A program made the position numbers and the translations under genes. Positions 16,778 to 25,589 of a stretch of DNA of 64,000 nt are shown piece after piece; the first letter of the stretch is position 1; the number at the start of each line of letters is the position of its first letter. Below the pieces are notes generated by a model. It did not search any database. It had not been told where the DNA came from and saw only the letters and a program-made list of their open reading frames with translations. Source of the stretch: Acaudatibacter sp050729515 (lineage in GTDB: Bacteria; Pseudomonadota; Alphaproteobacteria; Caulobacterales; Caulobacteraceae); assembly GCA_050729515.1 (NCBI GenBank), contig JBOHLG010000006.1, forward strand, positions 1-64,000, read 5' to 3'.

Positions 16778-18142
16778 TCATCCCAGGCTTCGGGCCGGAT
16801 CGAAGTTCTGGGTGTCGTACCGCACCCCGCGCCGGCTCATTTCGTCCAGGCACTTGGGCCGCAGGCCGGTGGCCCGGAACTCGCCGTGCACGGTTCCGTC
16901 GGCCTCGGTGGAAATGCGGTGAAAGGCGAAGATCTCCTGCATCTGGACCACCTGACCTTCCATGCCGGTGATCTCGGTGACGCTGGTGAGACGCCGCTTG
17001 CCGTCGGAGAGACGCATGACCTGGATGATGAGGCCGACCGCCGAGGCGATTTGGCCGCGGATGGACTCGGGGGTGAGCGACATGCCGCTCATCGCCACCA
17101 TCTGCTCGAGCCTGGTGATCGCATCGCGCGGGGCGTTGGCATGGATCGTGGCCATGGAGCCTTCATGGCCGGTGTTCATGGCCTGGAGCATGTCGAAGGC
17201 CTCCTCGCCGCGCACCTCGCCCAGGATCACACGGTCCGGGCGCATGCGCAGAGCGTTCTTGACGAGCTCCCGCTGCCGGATCTCGCCCTTGCCTTCGATG
17301 TTGGGAGGTCGGGTCTCCATGCGCACGACATGCGGCTGCTGGAGCTGGAGTTCGGCGGCGTCCTCGATTGTGATCAGGCGTTCCTTCACGCTGATCGCGG
17401 CTGAAAGGGCATTAAGGAGCGTCGTTTTGCCCGAGCCAGTGCCTCCGGAGATCACCGTCGAGACGCGCGAGCCCACAGCGCCTTTCAGGAACTCGGCGAC
17501 GGGACCCGGCATGGCGCCAACGCCCACCAGACGATCAAGGTCAAAAGGCTTTTTGGAGAACTTGCGGATCGAGACGGCGGCTCCGTCGATGGCCACCGGA
17601 GCAATGGCGGCATTGACCCGGCTGCCGTCAGCAAGGCGCGCGTCAACCATTGGCTGGCTCTCGTCGATGCGTCGGCCGACGGTGGCGACGATGCGCCCGA
17701 CAATGCGCAGGAGGTGGTCGTTGTCGCGGAAGCGGACCGGGGTCGGTTCGAGCTCGCCGCGCCGCTCGACATAGACCTGGAACGGGCCGTTGATCAGAAT
17801 GTCGGCGACGGTGTCGTCCTTGAGCAGCGGCTCGATGGGCCCCAGCCCGACCATCTCGTCCAGCACCTCGGCGGTGAGGCGGTCGAGCTCACCACCGTTC
17901 AGGACCAGGCGCTCGGCGCGGGCGAAATCGCCGACCAGGGCGCGGACCTGCCGGCGCATTTCGGCTTCGTCCAGCTTGTCGAATTTGGACAGATCGATCT
18001 CGTCGATCAGCCAGCCGTGGAGCTTGAGGCGGATGTCAAGGAAGCTGTCGCTGACCGGCGGCGGCGGCGGGGGCTCGACCGCGGCGGGGCTCGGCGCCGC
18101 TTCGGGCTCCGGCTCGGTTCGGCGGAGAGCGAAGCGGCTCAT
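16778..18142 (-). CDS. cpaF: Tad/Flp pilus assembly ATPase CpaF (TadA)
   Basis: 454 aa from the ATG at 18142, which overlaps the cpaE stop (ATGA); longer in-frame starts are inside cpaE. A Pro-rich N-terminal tail precedes the VirB11-like ATPase: DILINGPFQVYVERRG, Walker A GGTGSGKTT, the Asp box TIEDAAELQL, Walker B region VILGEVRGEEAFDMLQ and the His box TGHEGSMATIHAN. This hexameric cytoplasmic ATPase powers pilus extension, and in TadA systems possibly retraction. Part of the six-gene pilus operon. Confidence 0.95.
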   Translation of the reverse strand: MSRFALRRTEPEPEAAPSPAAVEPPPPPPVSDSFLDIRLKLHGWLIDEIDLSKFDKLDEAEMRRQVRALVGDFARAERLVLNGGELDRLTAEVLDEMVGLGPIEPLLKDDTVADILINGPFQVYVERRGELEPTPVRFRDNDHLLRIVGRIVATVGRRIDESQPMVDARLADGSRVNAAIAPVAIDGAAVSIRKFSKKPFDLDRLVGVGAMPGPVAEFLKGAVGSRVSTVISGGTGSGKTTLLNALSAAISVKERLITIEDAAELQLQQPHVVRMETRPPNIEGKGEIRQRELVKNALRMRPDRVILGEVRGEEAFDMLQAMNTGHEGSMATIHANAPRDAITRLEQMVAMSGMSLTPESIRGQIASAVGLIIQVMRLSDGKRRLTSVTEITGMEGQVVQMQEIFAFHRISTEADGTVHGEFRATGLRPKCLDEMSRRGVRYDTQNFDPARSLG

Positions 18143-19332
18143 CGACTTGCGGACTCGGGGACCAGACGAGCCGGTTCGTCGCGCGCTGCGGCGAGGCGCC
18201 CCACGAGGGTGTCGATGTCCCGAACGATCTTCGAGCGCGGCCGGTGCGAGCCAATGGCGCCGCCGAGATTGGCGCACGCGGCGGCCGCCTCCCAGTCGGA
18301 GGTGATCGCCCCGTCGGCCTTGCGGCCCAGCGCCTTTTCGGCCTCAGCCAGCGACGGCGCCGGACCAAAGAGCCGGCTCGCCAGGCGGTTGAGGATGATC
18401 CGGGGGCGGCGTTTGTCGGGAAGCTCGCTTTCGATCTCGCCGGCGAGGTCGCGCGCCGCCAGGAGGGCCGGAACCGTGAGCTCGGACACAACCAGGATTT
18501 CGTCGGCCCCGGCCAGGACATCGAGAGTCCAAGGTTGATGGAAGCGCGGAACGTCGAGGACGACCCAGTCGTAGGTCTGGCAAGCGGCCTCGAGCACCTT
18601 GAGCACCGCCTCCGGCGGGACCGCGGCCCACGCCTTGGGATTGCGCGGGGGCGCAAGAAGATCGGGGCCGCCTTCGCCGCGCACCGCGAAGGCATCGAGC
18701 ATGGCCGCATCGATCCGCTCCGGCGCCAGTCCCTCCTCTGCGAGATTCATCGTGGGGGTCAGGCCCAGATAGGCCGCCGCCGCGCCTCCAGAGAGGTTCA
18801 GGTCGATCAGAGCGGCGCGTTGGCGCGCCCCACACTTCCGGGCGAGATTGGAGGCGACCTCGACCGCGGCGGTTGTCGCGCCGCATCCGCCCACCGAGCC
18901 GATGATGGCCCAGCAGACGCTCTGGCTGACCGCCGGCGCCTCGGCCGGGGGCGGTTCGGCGGCTAGAAGGGCGCCCGCCGCGCGGGCCAGATCGAGCGAG
19001 GTGAAGGGAGGAGCCAGGACATCGGAGCGGCTCACCGCCATCAAGCCCTTGACCAGGACCATCGGGAGACTCGCCGCGGCGAGGATCACCGCCGGTCCGC
19101 CGCGCAGCGATCCGAGCGCCTCAAGGGCCTCGGCCAGGCGAGGCGCCTCGACAGCCTCGGCGTCGATGAGGACCAGATCGAGCCTCGAGCCCTCGGTCTT
19201 CAGACGTTCGAGGCCATCCACGCCGGCGACCTGCAGCGCGGCCTCGGGCATGGCTTCGCGGGCGACCGGCCCCAGCCGCTCTCCCACCACCAGGCCATGG
19301 CGCGCGGTGTCGGAAGCTTCACTCAGCGGCAC
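18139..19332 (-). CDS. cpaE: CpaE/TadZ-like pilus localisation protein lacking both Walker lysines
   Basis: 397 aa from a GTG at 19332, chosen because GAAAGGAG lies seven bases upstream. Residues 1-130 resemble a receiver-like domain (LVLIDAEAVEAP; VILAAASLPMVLVKGL) and 135-380 a MinD/ParA-type domain (WAIIGSVGGCGATTAAVEVASNLA; ALIDLNLSGGAAAAYLG; YDWVVLDVPRF). The deviant Walker A motif has Val instead of the signature lysine and Ala instead of the P-loop lysine, so ATP hydrolysis is doubtful; several CpaE/TadZ proteins are similarly altered. Role: polar placement of the pilus machine. Overlaps cpaC by 14 nt and cpaF by 4 nt. Confidence 0.88.
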   Translation of the reverse strand: MPLSEASDTARHGLVVGERLGPVAREAMPEAALQVAGVDGLERLKTEGSRLDLVLIDAEAVEAPRLAEALEALGSLRGGPAVILAAASLPMVLVKGLMAVSRSDVLAPPFTSLDLARAAGALLAAEPPPAEAPAVSQSVCWAIIGSVGGCGATTAAVEVASNLARKCGARQRAALIDLNLSGGAAAAYLGLTPTMNLAEEGLAPERIDAAMLDAFAVRGEGGPDLLAPPRNPKAWAAVPPEAVLKVLEAACQTYDWVVLDVPRFHQPWTLDVLAGADEILVVSELTVPALLAARDLAGEIESELPDKRRPRIILNRLASRLFGPAPSLAEAEKALGRKADGAITSDWEAAAACANLGGAIGSHRPRSKIVRDIDTLVGRLAAARDEPARLVPESASR

Positions 19333-20635
19333 GGTCGTCTCCTTTCGGCGCGTCCACGCCTTTGCCCTCGAGGATGAGATCGATGGCGCTGGGTTCGGAG
19401 ACACCGCGCAGAGGATCGGGAAGGCTCCGGACGTCGTTGACCGGCGTGATCAGCCTGGGCGTGACGATGATGACGAGCTCGGTCTCGTTGTGCTTCCAGC
19501 TGGAGGACTTGAAGAGAGCGCCCAGGACCGGGATGTCGCCCAGTCCCGGGATCTGGCCGACGCTGCGGGTCGTGTCCTTGGAGAAGAGGCCGGCGATGGC
19601 GAAGCTCTGGCCATTGCGCAACTCCACCGAGGTCTCGGCGCGGGTGGTGTCGATCCCCGGCACCTGGATTCCCTGAAGGGAGATGCCGTTGGCGGGATCG
19701 AGCTGACTCACCTCTGGCGCAACCTTCAGACGGATCTCGCCGGAATCTTCCACCGTCGGAGTGACTTTGAGCTTCACGCCGAACTCGCGGAATTCAATGG
19801 TGGTGCCGGTGAGGCCGTTGGGCACTGGGAATGGGAACTCGCCACCGGCCAGGAAGCTCGCCTCCTGACCGGACATGGCCACCAGATTGGGCCTGGCGAG
19901 GGTGTGGACTGCGCCCTTCGTTTCGAGAGCCTGGAGGGTGGCGTTGATGGTAACCCCGGCAATCGAACCGGTCAGGCCGAGGGTTCCGGCTGGAGCGGAG
20001 CCGTCGAGCAGGCCCGAGCCGCTCTGAAAGGAGAAGTGCGAGTTGTTGTGCGCTCCGATGTTGAGGCCCAGGTCCTTGAGCCCGTTCCGGGTGACCTCAA
20101 GAATCCGGACCTCGACCATCACCTGCTGGGCGGCCTTGACGGTGAGATCGCACTGGACGTTGTTCGGGGCGTAATGTCCGGCGATCGCCTTGGCCCGTTC
20201 GGCGACGGCGCTGGTGGAGACCTCGCCGGTCAGAAGGATCCCGCCGGCGAAGTCGCGGGCCTGGATCGGCTCTCCAGGGAGCGCCGCGCCGAGATCGGCT
20301 TCGAGATCGGCGATGTCATATCCGACTCGGACATCGACGACCTGGGCCAGGTGGTGGTCCGGATCGTAGATGAGGAGGTTGGTCGCCCCGATCTGCTTGC
20401 CGCGGATGTAGAAGCTGTGATCGGTGGTGGCCACGAGCGAGAGGGTGTCGGGCTGGGCGACGACGATTTCCCCGACCGGATAGTCGAGCCTGTAAGCGGC
20501 CGACTTGTCCTTGGGAACGACGATCGTGCGGGTGGGGCCGAGATCCGAGAGGGTCTGGGCGCGAACCGGCGCCGCCGCCAAGCCGGCGACGCACGCCAAG
20601 GCGATCGCGATCCCCTTCAAGAGTCGTATTTTCAC
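19319..20635 (-). CDS. cpaC: Tad pilus outer-membrane secretin CpaC (RcpA)
   Basis: 438 aa from a GTG at 20635 overlapping the cpaB stop (GTGA); the long upstream open frame lies inside cpaB. Signal peptide (GIAIALACVAGLAAAPVRA), N-terminal pilus/secretin N-domain with SFYIRGKQIGATNLLIYD, a BON-like segment (ILLTGEVSTSAVAERAKAIA), then the secretin domain with VMVEVRILEVTRNGLKDLG, VPGIDTTRAETSVELRNGQS and TELVIIVTPRLITPV. Forms the outer-membrane ring through which the Flp fibre passes. Confidence 0.95.
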   Translation of the reverse strand: MKIRLLKGIAIALACVAGLAAAPVRAQTLSDLGPTRTIVVPKDKSAAYRLDYPVGEIVVAQPDTLSLVATTDHSFYIRGKQIGATNLLIYDPDHHLAQVVDVRVGYDIADLEADLGAALPGEPIQARDFAGGILLTGEVSTSAVAERAKAIAGHYAPNNVQCDLTVKAAQQVMVEVRILEVTRNGLKDLGLNIGAHNNSHFSFQSGSGLLDGSAPAGTLGLTGSIAGVTINATLQALETKGAVHTLARPNLVAMSGQEASFLAGGEFPFPVPNGLTGTTIEFREFGVKLKVTPTVEDSGEIRLKVAPEVSQLDPANGISLQGIQVPGIDTTRAETSVELRNGQSFAIAGLFSKDTTRSVGQIPGLGDIPVLGALFKSSSWKHNETELVIIVTPRLITPVNDVRSLPDPLRGVSEPSAIDLILEGKGVDAPKGDDRAAE

Positions 20636-21543
20636 GCGCCGGCCCTCTCGGAGGGCACTTGGACGAGGGTGACGGCGTCCCCGTTCACGACCACGAGGCC
20701 CCGGCGGGGGGCCTCGGGCGTGCGGGCAAGCCTTCGCGCAGGCCGGCGGGCGCCGGCAAGAATGGCCCTGGGCTGAGCCGGGCGGGGCGGCAGGGGCCCG
20801 ATTTCGGCCAGGTTCACCGGGCGCACCGCGGCGATGGCCGCGCCCCCGGTGCGCCGCAAGGCGAGCGAAAGGGTGCCGACCTGGGCGGCCAGAGCGAGGC
20901 GTTCGGCGTCCTGGGCCGAGACTTCGAGGGTGGCGGTGTGGGCCACCTGGGCCTGGGTGCTGGAAGGGTCGGCGTTGAGATCGACGCCGAGCACCTTGAG
21001 GTCCTGAAGGATGGTCTCCGAAAGCAGCCGCTTGCCACCGGGCATACCGCCCGCGAGTTGCGATAGGTCGTAGGTGAGGACCACGTCTACGTGATCGCCG
21101 GGAAGAAGATGACCGCCTTCGCCAGTGACATCGTTGATCCCGATGGTGAACGCCCGCATGCCGGGCGAGATTTCGGCCGCGACGGTCGGCTTGGCCCCGC
21201 CTCCGGAGAGCTGCCCCGGAAGGATCGGCTCCTTCGCCGAGATCGGCGTGAGCACGATCGGCTCTCCGCCCGCCTGGTCCACCGCCGCGGAGATTGAAGA
21301 GAAGGCTCCGGAGGGAACCGACGTGGCCGGGAACGGTACGACTTCCAGGCGACCAGCGTCGAGCTTGGCGCCATAGGGGATCGCCGACTTGGCGACCACC
21401 ACCGGCTGCGTCGCTTCGAGGTTCGAGGCAGGCCGCTTGGCGCTGGAGAGGCTCGACTGGGGCAACCATATACGCGCGACCAGCAGGGCGCCGGCGCCGA
21501 GCACGGCGGAGGCCCCCAGGCTTATCAAGGTTCCGGTCCGCAT
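20632..21543 (-). CDS. cpaB: Flp pilus assembly protein CpaB (RcpC)
   Basis: 303 aa. N-terminal membrane anchor (LISLGASAVLGAGALLVARIWL), SAF domain with VVVAKSAIPYGAKLDAGRLEVVPFP, and the RcpC/CpaB region MRAFTIGINDVTGEGGHLLPGDHVDVVLTY read across two segments. A Pro/Arg-rich C-terminal extension is less conserved. First gene of the pilus operon; the upstream gap to the divergent acyl-CoA synthetase gene holds an AT-rich block around 21640-21665 with a minus-strand TATAGT, likely part of the operon promoter. Confidence 0.92.
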   Translation of the reverse strand: MRTGTLISLGASAVLGAGALLVARIWLPQSSLSSAKRPASNLEATQPVVVAKSAIPYGAKLDAGRLEVVPFPATSVPSGAFSSISAAVDQAGGEPIVLTPISAKEPILPGQLSGGGAKPTVAAEISPGMRAFTIGINDVTGEGGHLLPGDHVDVVLTYDLSQLAGGMPGGKRLLSETILQDLKVLGVDLNADPSSTQAQVAHTATLEVSAQDAERLALAAQVGTLSLALRRTGGAAIAAVRPVNLAEIGPLPPRPAQPRAILAGARRPARRLARTPEAPRRGLVVVNGDAVTLVQVPSERAGA

Positions 21544-21777
21544 AACCCGACTCCCGTCGTCCCGGGCCTCTCCGGGCGCACCGCGAAGACTGCGCTCGAC
21601 CGGATTGCGTTGCAGTTAAGCCTGATGGTGAAGATCGATTTACTATAAACACGCCTAGGGTTTACTTTGCAGAGTCGAAGTCGCCTTCAGCTTTGCGCTC
21701 TGGCTGGCCGACATGGGCCTGCGCCGATGGGGCGCATCATCTTGACGCCGACCGCGGCCGACCGGCATGGAGGAGGC

Positions 21778-23325
21778 ATGGAGAGCTTGGCGGAAGAGTT
21801 AGCCGGGGCGGCCCAGCAGGGAATGAGCGCGGCCTTGTGGGCGAGGGAGAAGCCCACCCAGACCGCCATCTTCGACCGCTTCGGCGAGACCACCTTTTTC
21901 GAACTCAATGCCCAGGCCAACCGAGTGACCCGGCTGCTTCGCGTCCATGGCCTCAAGGCCGGCGATGCGGTGGCGCTCCTCGCCAGCAACCGCGCCGAAT
22001 TCGCCGAGGTCCTGAGCGGGTGCCTGCGAGGAGGCTTCCGGATAACGCCGGTCAACTGGCACCTCAACGCCGAGGAAGTCGCCTACATCATCAACGACTG
22101 CGAGGCCAAGGCGCTCTTCGCCGAGGCGCGATATCCCGCCGGGCTTGCCGCCGGTGCGCCCCAGGCGCGCCTCAAGGTGGTGATCGACGGCTCCGCGCCA
22201 GGCTTCGTCGCCTGGGCCGAGGCCCTTGCCCCGTTCGATGGCGGCGACATCCCTGATCCCGTCCTCGGCAGCGCCATGCTTTATACCTCGGGCACCACAG
22301 GCCGGCCCAAGGGCGTGCATCGCCGGAGCAACACGCTCGTCGTCACTCCGGTCCCAGGGGAAAAGGACGAAGTGCAGATGTGCGTCGGCCCGGCCTATCA
22401 CGCCGCCCCGCTCGCTTTCGACGTCCGTCTCGCCCTCAATCAGGGGAATCCCCTGGTCTTTATGGACAAGTGGGACGCCGAGGAGGTCCTGTCGACGATC
22501 GAGAAGCGGCGCGTCACCCGCGTGCACATGGTTCCGATCATGTTCCAGCGGCTTCTGGCTCTGCCCCAGGAGGTCAAGGATCGCTACGACCTCTCCAGCC
22601 TGCGCCTCATCATGCATGGGGCGGCGCCGTGCCCGCCGGAGGTCAAGAAGGCGATGATCGACTGGCTGGGGCCGATCCTCACCGAATACTACGCCGGCTC
22701 GGAGGGCGGGGCGGGTTTCATCGTGACTTCCCAGGAGTGGCTGGCCAAGCCCGGGACGGTAGGGCGCCTCCCCATGCCCGGGGCAGCCAAGATCCTCGAC
22801 GACGCCGGCCAGGAGATCGCGGAACCCGGCCGCTCCGGCGCCATCTACTTTCGCGTCTCGCCGATAGCCCCGTTTGAATACTTCAAGGATCCGACCAAGA
22901 CGGCCGGGGTCCATCGGGACGGCTACTTCACGCTGGGCGATGTCGGCTATCTCGACGAGGACGACTACCTCTTCCTCACAGGAAGAACGGCCGAATGCAT
23001 AATCTCTGGGGGGGTCAACATCTATCCGCAAGAGATCGACAACGAGATCATCAAGCACCCTTGCGTCGAGGACAGTTGCGCCATCGGCGTTCCCAACCAG
23101 GAGTGGGGGGAAGAGGTGAAGGTGGTGGTCACCCTGAAGGACGGCCATCCGGCCAGCGAAGCGCTGGCGGCGGAGATCCTCGCCTTCGCCAGGAGAAGAC
23201 TCGCCGGCTACAAGGCCCCGCGCAGCATCGAGTTCGCCGAGGATCTGCCCAGGAGCCCGGCCGGCAAGATCCAACGCGGGAGGGTGCGCGCGCCTTACTG
23301 GGCCGGCCGCGCCCGGCAGATCTGA
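21778..23325 (+). CDS. AMP-dependent acyl-CoA synthetase
   Basis: 515 aa. The ATG at 21778 is preceded by GGAGGAGGC; the open frame extends upstream to 21667 without a better start. ANL-superfamily motifs: LYTSGTTGRPKGVHR (P-loop), EYYAGSEGGAGF (A5-type motif), GYFTLGDVGYLDEDDYLFLTGR (A7/A8, with the ribose-binding Asp) and the C-terminal SPAGKIQRG lysine. Activates a carboxylic acid (probably medium or long chain, or an aromatic) to its CoA thioester via an acyl-AMP. Followed after 31 bp by an M20 hydrolase and likely co-transcribed. Substrate not predictable. Confidence 0.92.
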   Translation: MESLAEELAGAAQQGMSAALWAREKPTQTAIFDRFGETTFFELNAQANRVTRLLRVHGLKAGDAVALLASNRAEFAEVLSGCLRGGFRITPVNWHLNAEEVAYIINDCEAKALFAEARYPAGLAAGAPQARLKVVIDGSAPGFVAWAEALAPFDGGDIPDPVLGSAMLYTSGTTGRPKGVHRRSNTLVVTPVPGEKDEVQMCVGPAYHAAPLAFDVRLALNQGNPLVFMDKWDAEEVLSTIEKRRVTRVHMVPIMFQRLLALPQEVKDRYDLSSLRLIMHGAAPCPPEVKKAMIDWLGPILTEYYAGSEGGAGFIVTSQEWLAKPGTVGRLPMPGAAKILDDAGQEIAEPGRSGAIYFRVSPIAPFEYFKDPTKTAGVHRDGYFTLGDVGYLDEDDYLFLTGRTAECIISGGVNIYPQEIDNEIIKHPCVEDSCAIGVPNQEWGEEVKVVVTLKDGHPASEALAAEILAFARRRLAGYKAPRSIEFAEDLPRSPAGKIQRGRVRAPYWAGRARQI

Positions 23326-23356
23326 CGTCGCCTCGATCGGGCATGGGGAGACGAGC

Positions 23357-24787
23357 ATGGATCCTTCCGCGGCCCGGGCTTTCATCGATGCGCTCTGGGA
23401 GCGCGAGGCCGTCAGCGAGCTGACGGCCTACATCCGAATCCCCAACAAGTCGCCGGCCTTCGATCCGGACTGGGCGGCCCACGGTTACATGGATGAGGCG
23501 ACCGAGCGCTTCGCGGCCTGGGCGAAGGGAAAGATCGCGGCGTTCGAGGGCGCAAGCCTGGAGGTGATCCGCCTTCCTGGTCGAACGCCCGTCATTTTCA
23601 TCGAGGTTCCGGCCGTCGGTCGGGGCGCAGAGGCGGGAGGCCTCCTTCTCTATGGTCATCTCGATAAGCAGCCGGAGATGACCGGCTGGTCCGAGGGACT
23701 AGGCCCCTGGACGCCGGTCCTGAAGGACGGCCGCCTCTATGGCCGCGGCGGAGCCGACGACGGCTACGCTCTCTTCGCGGCCCTGGGCGCCCTCGCCGCC
23801 CTCCGCGATCAGGGGGCCGATCACGCCCGGGCCACCATTCTCATTGAGGCCTGCGAGGAGAGCGGCAGCTTCGACCTGCCGGCCTATGTCGACCACCTGG
23901 CTGGGCGGCTGGGCGAGCCCGACCTCGTAATCTGCCTGGATTCCGGCTGCGCCAACTACGAGCAGCTCTGGCTCACCACATCCTTGCGCGGCATCGCCGC
24001 GGGCGTGCTCACTGTCGAAATCCTCACCGAGGGGGTCCATTCCGGCGACGCCTCGGGCGTCGCGCCCTCGAGCTTTCGAATCCTCCGAGCGCTTCTCTCG
24101 CGGCTCGAGGACGAGGAAAGCGGCGAGATTCGCCCCCCCTCGTTCCACGCCCAGATCCCGCCCTCGCGGATCGAGCAGGCCAAGGTCGCGGCCGCCGCGC
24201 TTGGTCAGGCGCTGTATGAGAAGTTCCCTTTCGCTGAGGGCGCTCGGCCCGTGACGACCGATCCGCTCGAGCTGATCCTCAACCGCACCTGGCGGCCGGC
24301 CCTGGAGGTGACTGGGCTCGCCGGCGCGCCGGGCCCGCTCGACGCCGGCAATGTCCTTCGACCTTTCACGACCGCCAAGGTTTCACTGCGGCTTCCGCCC
24401 AGCCTCGATGCGGCGGCCGCGACGCGCGCCCTCGCCGAGCTCTTTGCGACCGATCCGCCCTACGGCGCGAAGATCGTCTTTGAGGGGGACTCGGCGGCCG
24501 GCGGCTGGAACGCCCCTGAGCTCGCGCCGTGGCTCTCCGGCGCTATCGGGAAAGCTTCATCAATGGCGTTCGGGCGCGGCGCGGCGATGATGGGGGAGGG
24601 CGGCTCGATCCCCTTCATGGCCATGCTGGGGGAGAAGTTTCCAGAGGCCCAGTTCGTCGTCACCGGCGTCTTGGGTCCGCACTCCAACGCCCACGGACCA
24701 AACGAATTCCTCGATCTGGCGACGGCGAGGAGGGTGAGCCTGGCCGTCGCCAGTGTGATCGCTGACCACGCGGCAAGGCCAGCCTGA
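23357..24787 (+). CDS. M20 family metallopeptidase / amidohydrolase
   Basis: 476 aa, no signal peptide. Zinc ligands and catalytic residues of the M20 family are visible in order: YGHLDKQPE (His, Asp), GRGGADDGYA (bridging Asp), IEACEESGS (general-base Glu pair), ICLDSG (Asp) and GPHSNAHGPNE (His). An inserted dimerisation domain lies in the middle (LTVEILTEGVHSGDASGVAP). Most like the dipeptidase/CNDP subgroup, which cleaves dipeptides or N-acyl amino acids. GGGGAGACGAGC precedes the ATG. Co-directional with the acyl-CoA synthetase. Confidence 0.92.
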   Translation: MDPSAARAFIDALWEREAVSELTAYIRIPNKSPAFDPDWAAHGYMDEATERFAAWAKGKIAAFEGASLEVIRLPGRTPVIFIEVPAVGRGAEAGGLLLYGHLDKQPEMTGWSEGLGPWTPVLKDGRLYGRGGADDGYALFAALGALAALRDQGADHARATILIEACEESGSFDLPAYVDHLAGRLGEPDLVICLDSGCANYEQLWLTTSLRGIAAGVLTVEILTEGVHSGDASGVAPSSFRILRALLSRLEDEESGEIRPPSFHAQIPPSRIEQAKVAAAALGQALYEKFPFAEGARPVTTDPLELILNRTWRPALEVTGLAGAPGPLDAGNVLRPFTTAKVSLRLPPSLDAAAATRALAELFATDPPYGAKIVFEGDSAAGGWNAPELAPWLSGAIGKASSMAFGRGAAMMGEGGSIPFMAMLGEKFPEAQFVVTGVLGPHSNAHGPNEFLDLATARRVSLAVASVIADHAARPA

Positions 24788-24798
24788 CCTCTTCTCCC

Positions 24799-25581
24799 TC
24801 AAAGGAGCGCCGCGATCTCCTCGACGACCACCTGAGGCTTTTCCCAAATCGCCAGGTGCCCGGCCTCGGGAATCTCGACCAGTCTCGACTGGGGCAGGAG
24901 CTCCTGCCAGGCGTCGGCGTAGACCGGCGGGATCAGCCGGTCCGACTTTCCCCAGATGAGAAGGGTCTTGGCCTTCACTCGGTAGAGACGAGAGGCGAGG
25001 TCGCGCTCGGGGATCGGGAAGAGGATCTTGCCGGCCATGCCCATCTGGCGCGCGTTGCGGACGAGATAGGTTTTGAGGAACTCCGGATCATCGAGCTTGA
25101 GGCCAGCGGTCAGCATCGCCGCTCCCTTCTCGGGATCATGGAAAAGATGGGCCGGCATTTCGAAGGGCAGGAGAGTGAAGATGTCGACGATGGGATGGTC
25201 TTCGAGCCACAGCCCGGCCGGAGCGATGAGGGCCAGACGCGAGACATCGTTGGGCGCGATGGCGGCCATCTCGGCGGCGATCATGCCTCCAAGCGAATGG
25301 CCGGCCAGGATCGGATCGATGAGGCCCAGCGCCTCGATGACATCGAAGCTGTGGAGGGTGAAATCCAGCATGTCGCGGATCTCGCCGCATTCAGTCGTCT
25401 CGCCATAGCCTGGGAGGAAGGGAGCGAGGACATGGAAACGCCGCGAGAGGGCGTCGAGGAAGGGATCCTCAGGCGTCGCCCCGCCCGCGCCATGGAGAAA
25501 GACGAGGTCGTCCCCCTCGCCGCCTTCGAGCACGCGAACCTGGGCGCGGCGAGTCGCCACCGTCTTCGATTTCAGGGCCAT
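24799..25581 (-). CDS. Alpha/beta hydrolase
   Basis: 260 aa. The fold is shown by VFLHGAGG (oxyanion HG), the nucleophile elbow GHSLGG with Ser near residue 96, the acid in IWGKSDRLIPP and the histidine in PEAGHLAIWEKP. The set resembles C-C bond or ester hydrolases of ring-cleavage pathways, but specificity cannot be assigned. It starts eight bases after the stop of the flavin-dependent oxidoreductase gene with TGAGGCG as ribosome site, so the two form an operon and may act in sequence. Confidence 0.9.
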   Translation of the reverse strand: MALKSKTVATRRAQVRVLEGGEGDDLVFLHGAGGATPEDPFLDALSRRFHVLAPFLPGYGETTECGEIRDMLDFTLHSFDVIEALGLIDPILAGHSLGGMIAAEMAAIAPNDVSRLALIAPAGLWLEDHPIVDIFTLLPFEMPAHLFHDPEKGAAMLTAGLKLDDPEFLKTYLVRNARQMGMAGKILFPIPERDLASRLYRVKAKTLLIWGKSDRLIPPVYADAWQELLPQSRLVEIPEAGHLAIWEKPQVVVEEIAALL

Positions 25582-25589
25582 GGGACGCC

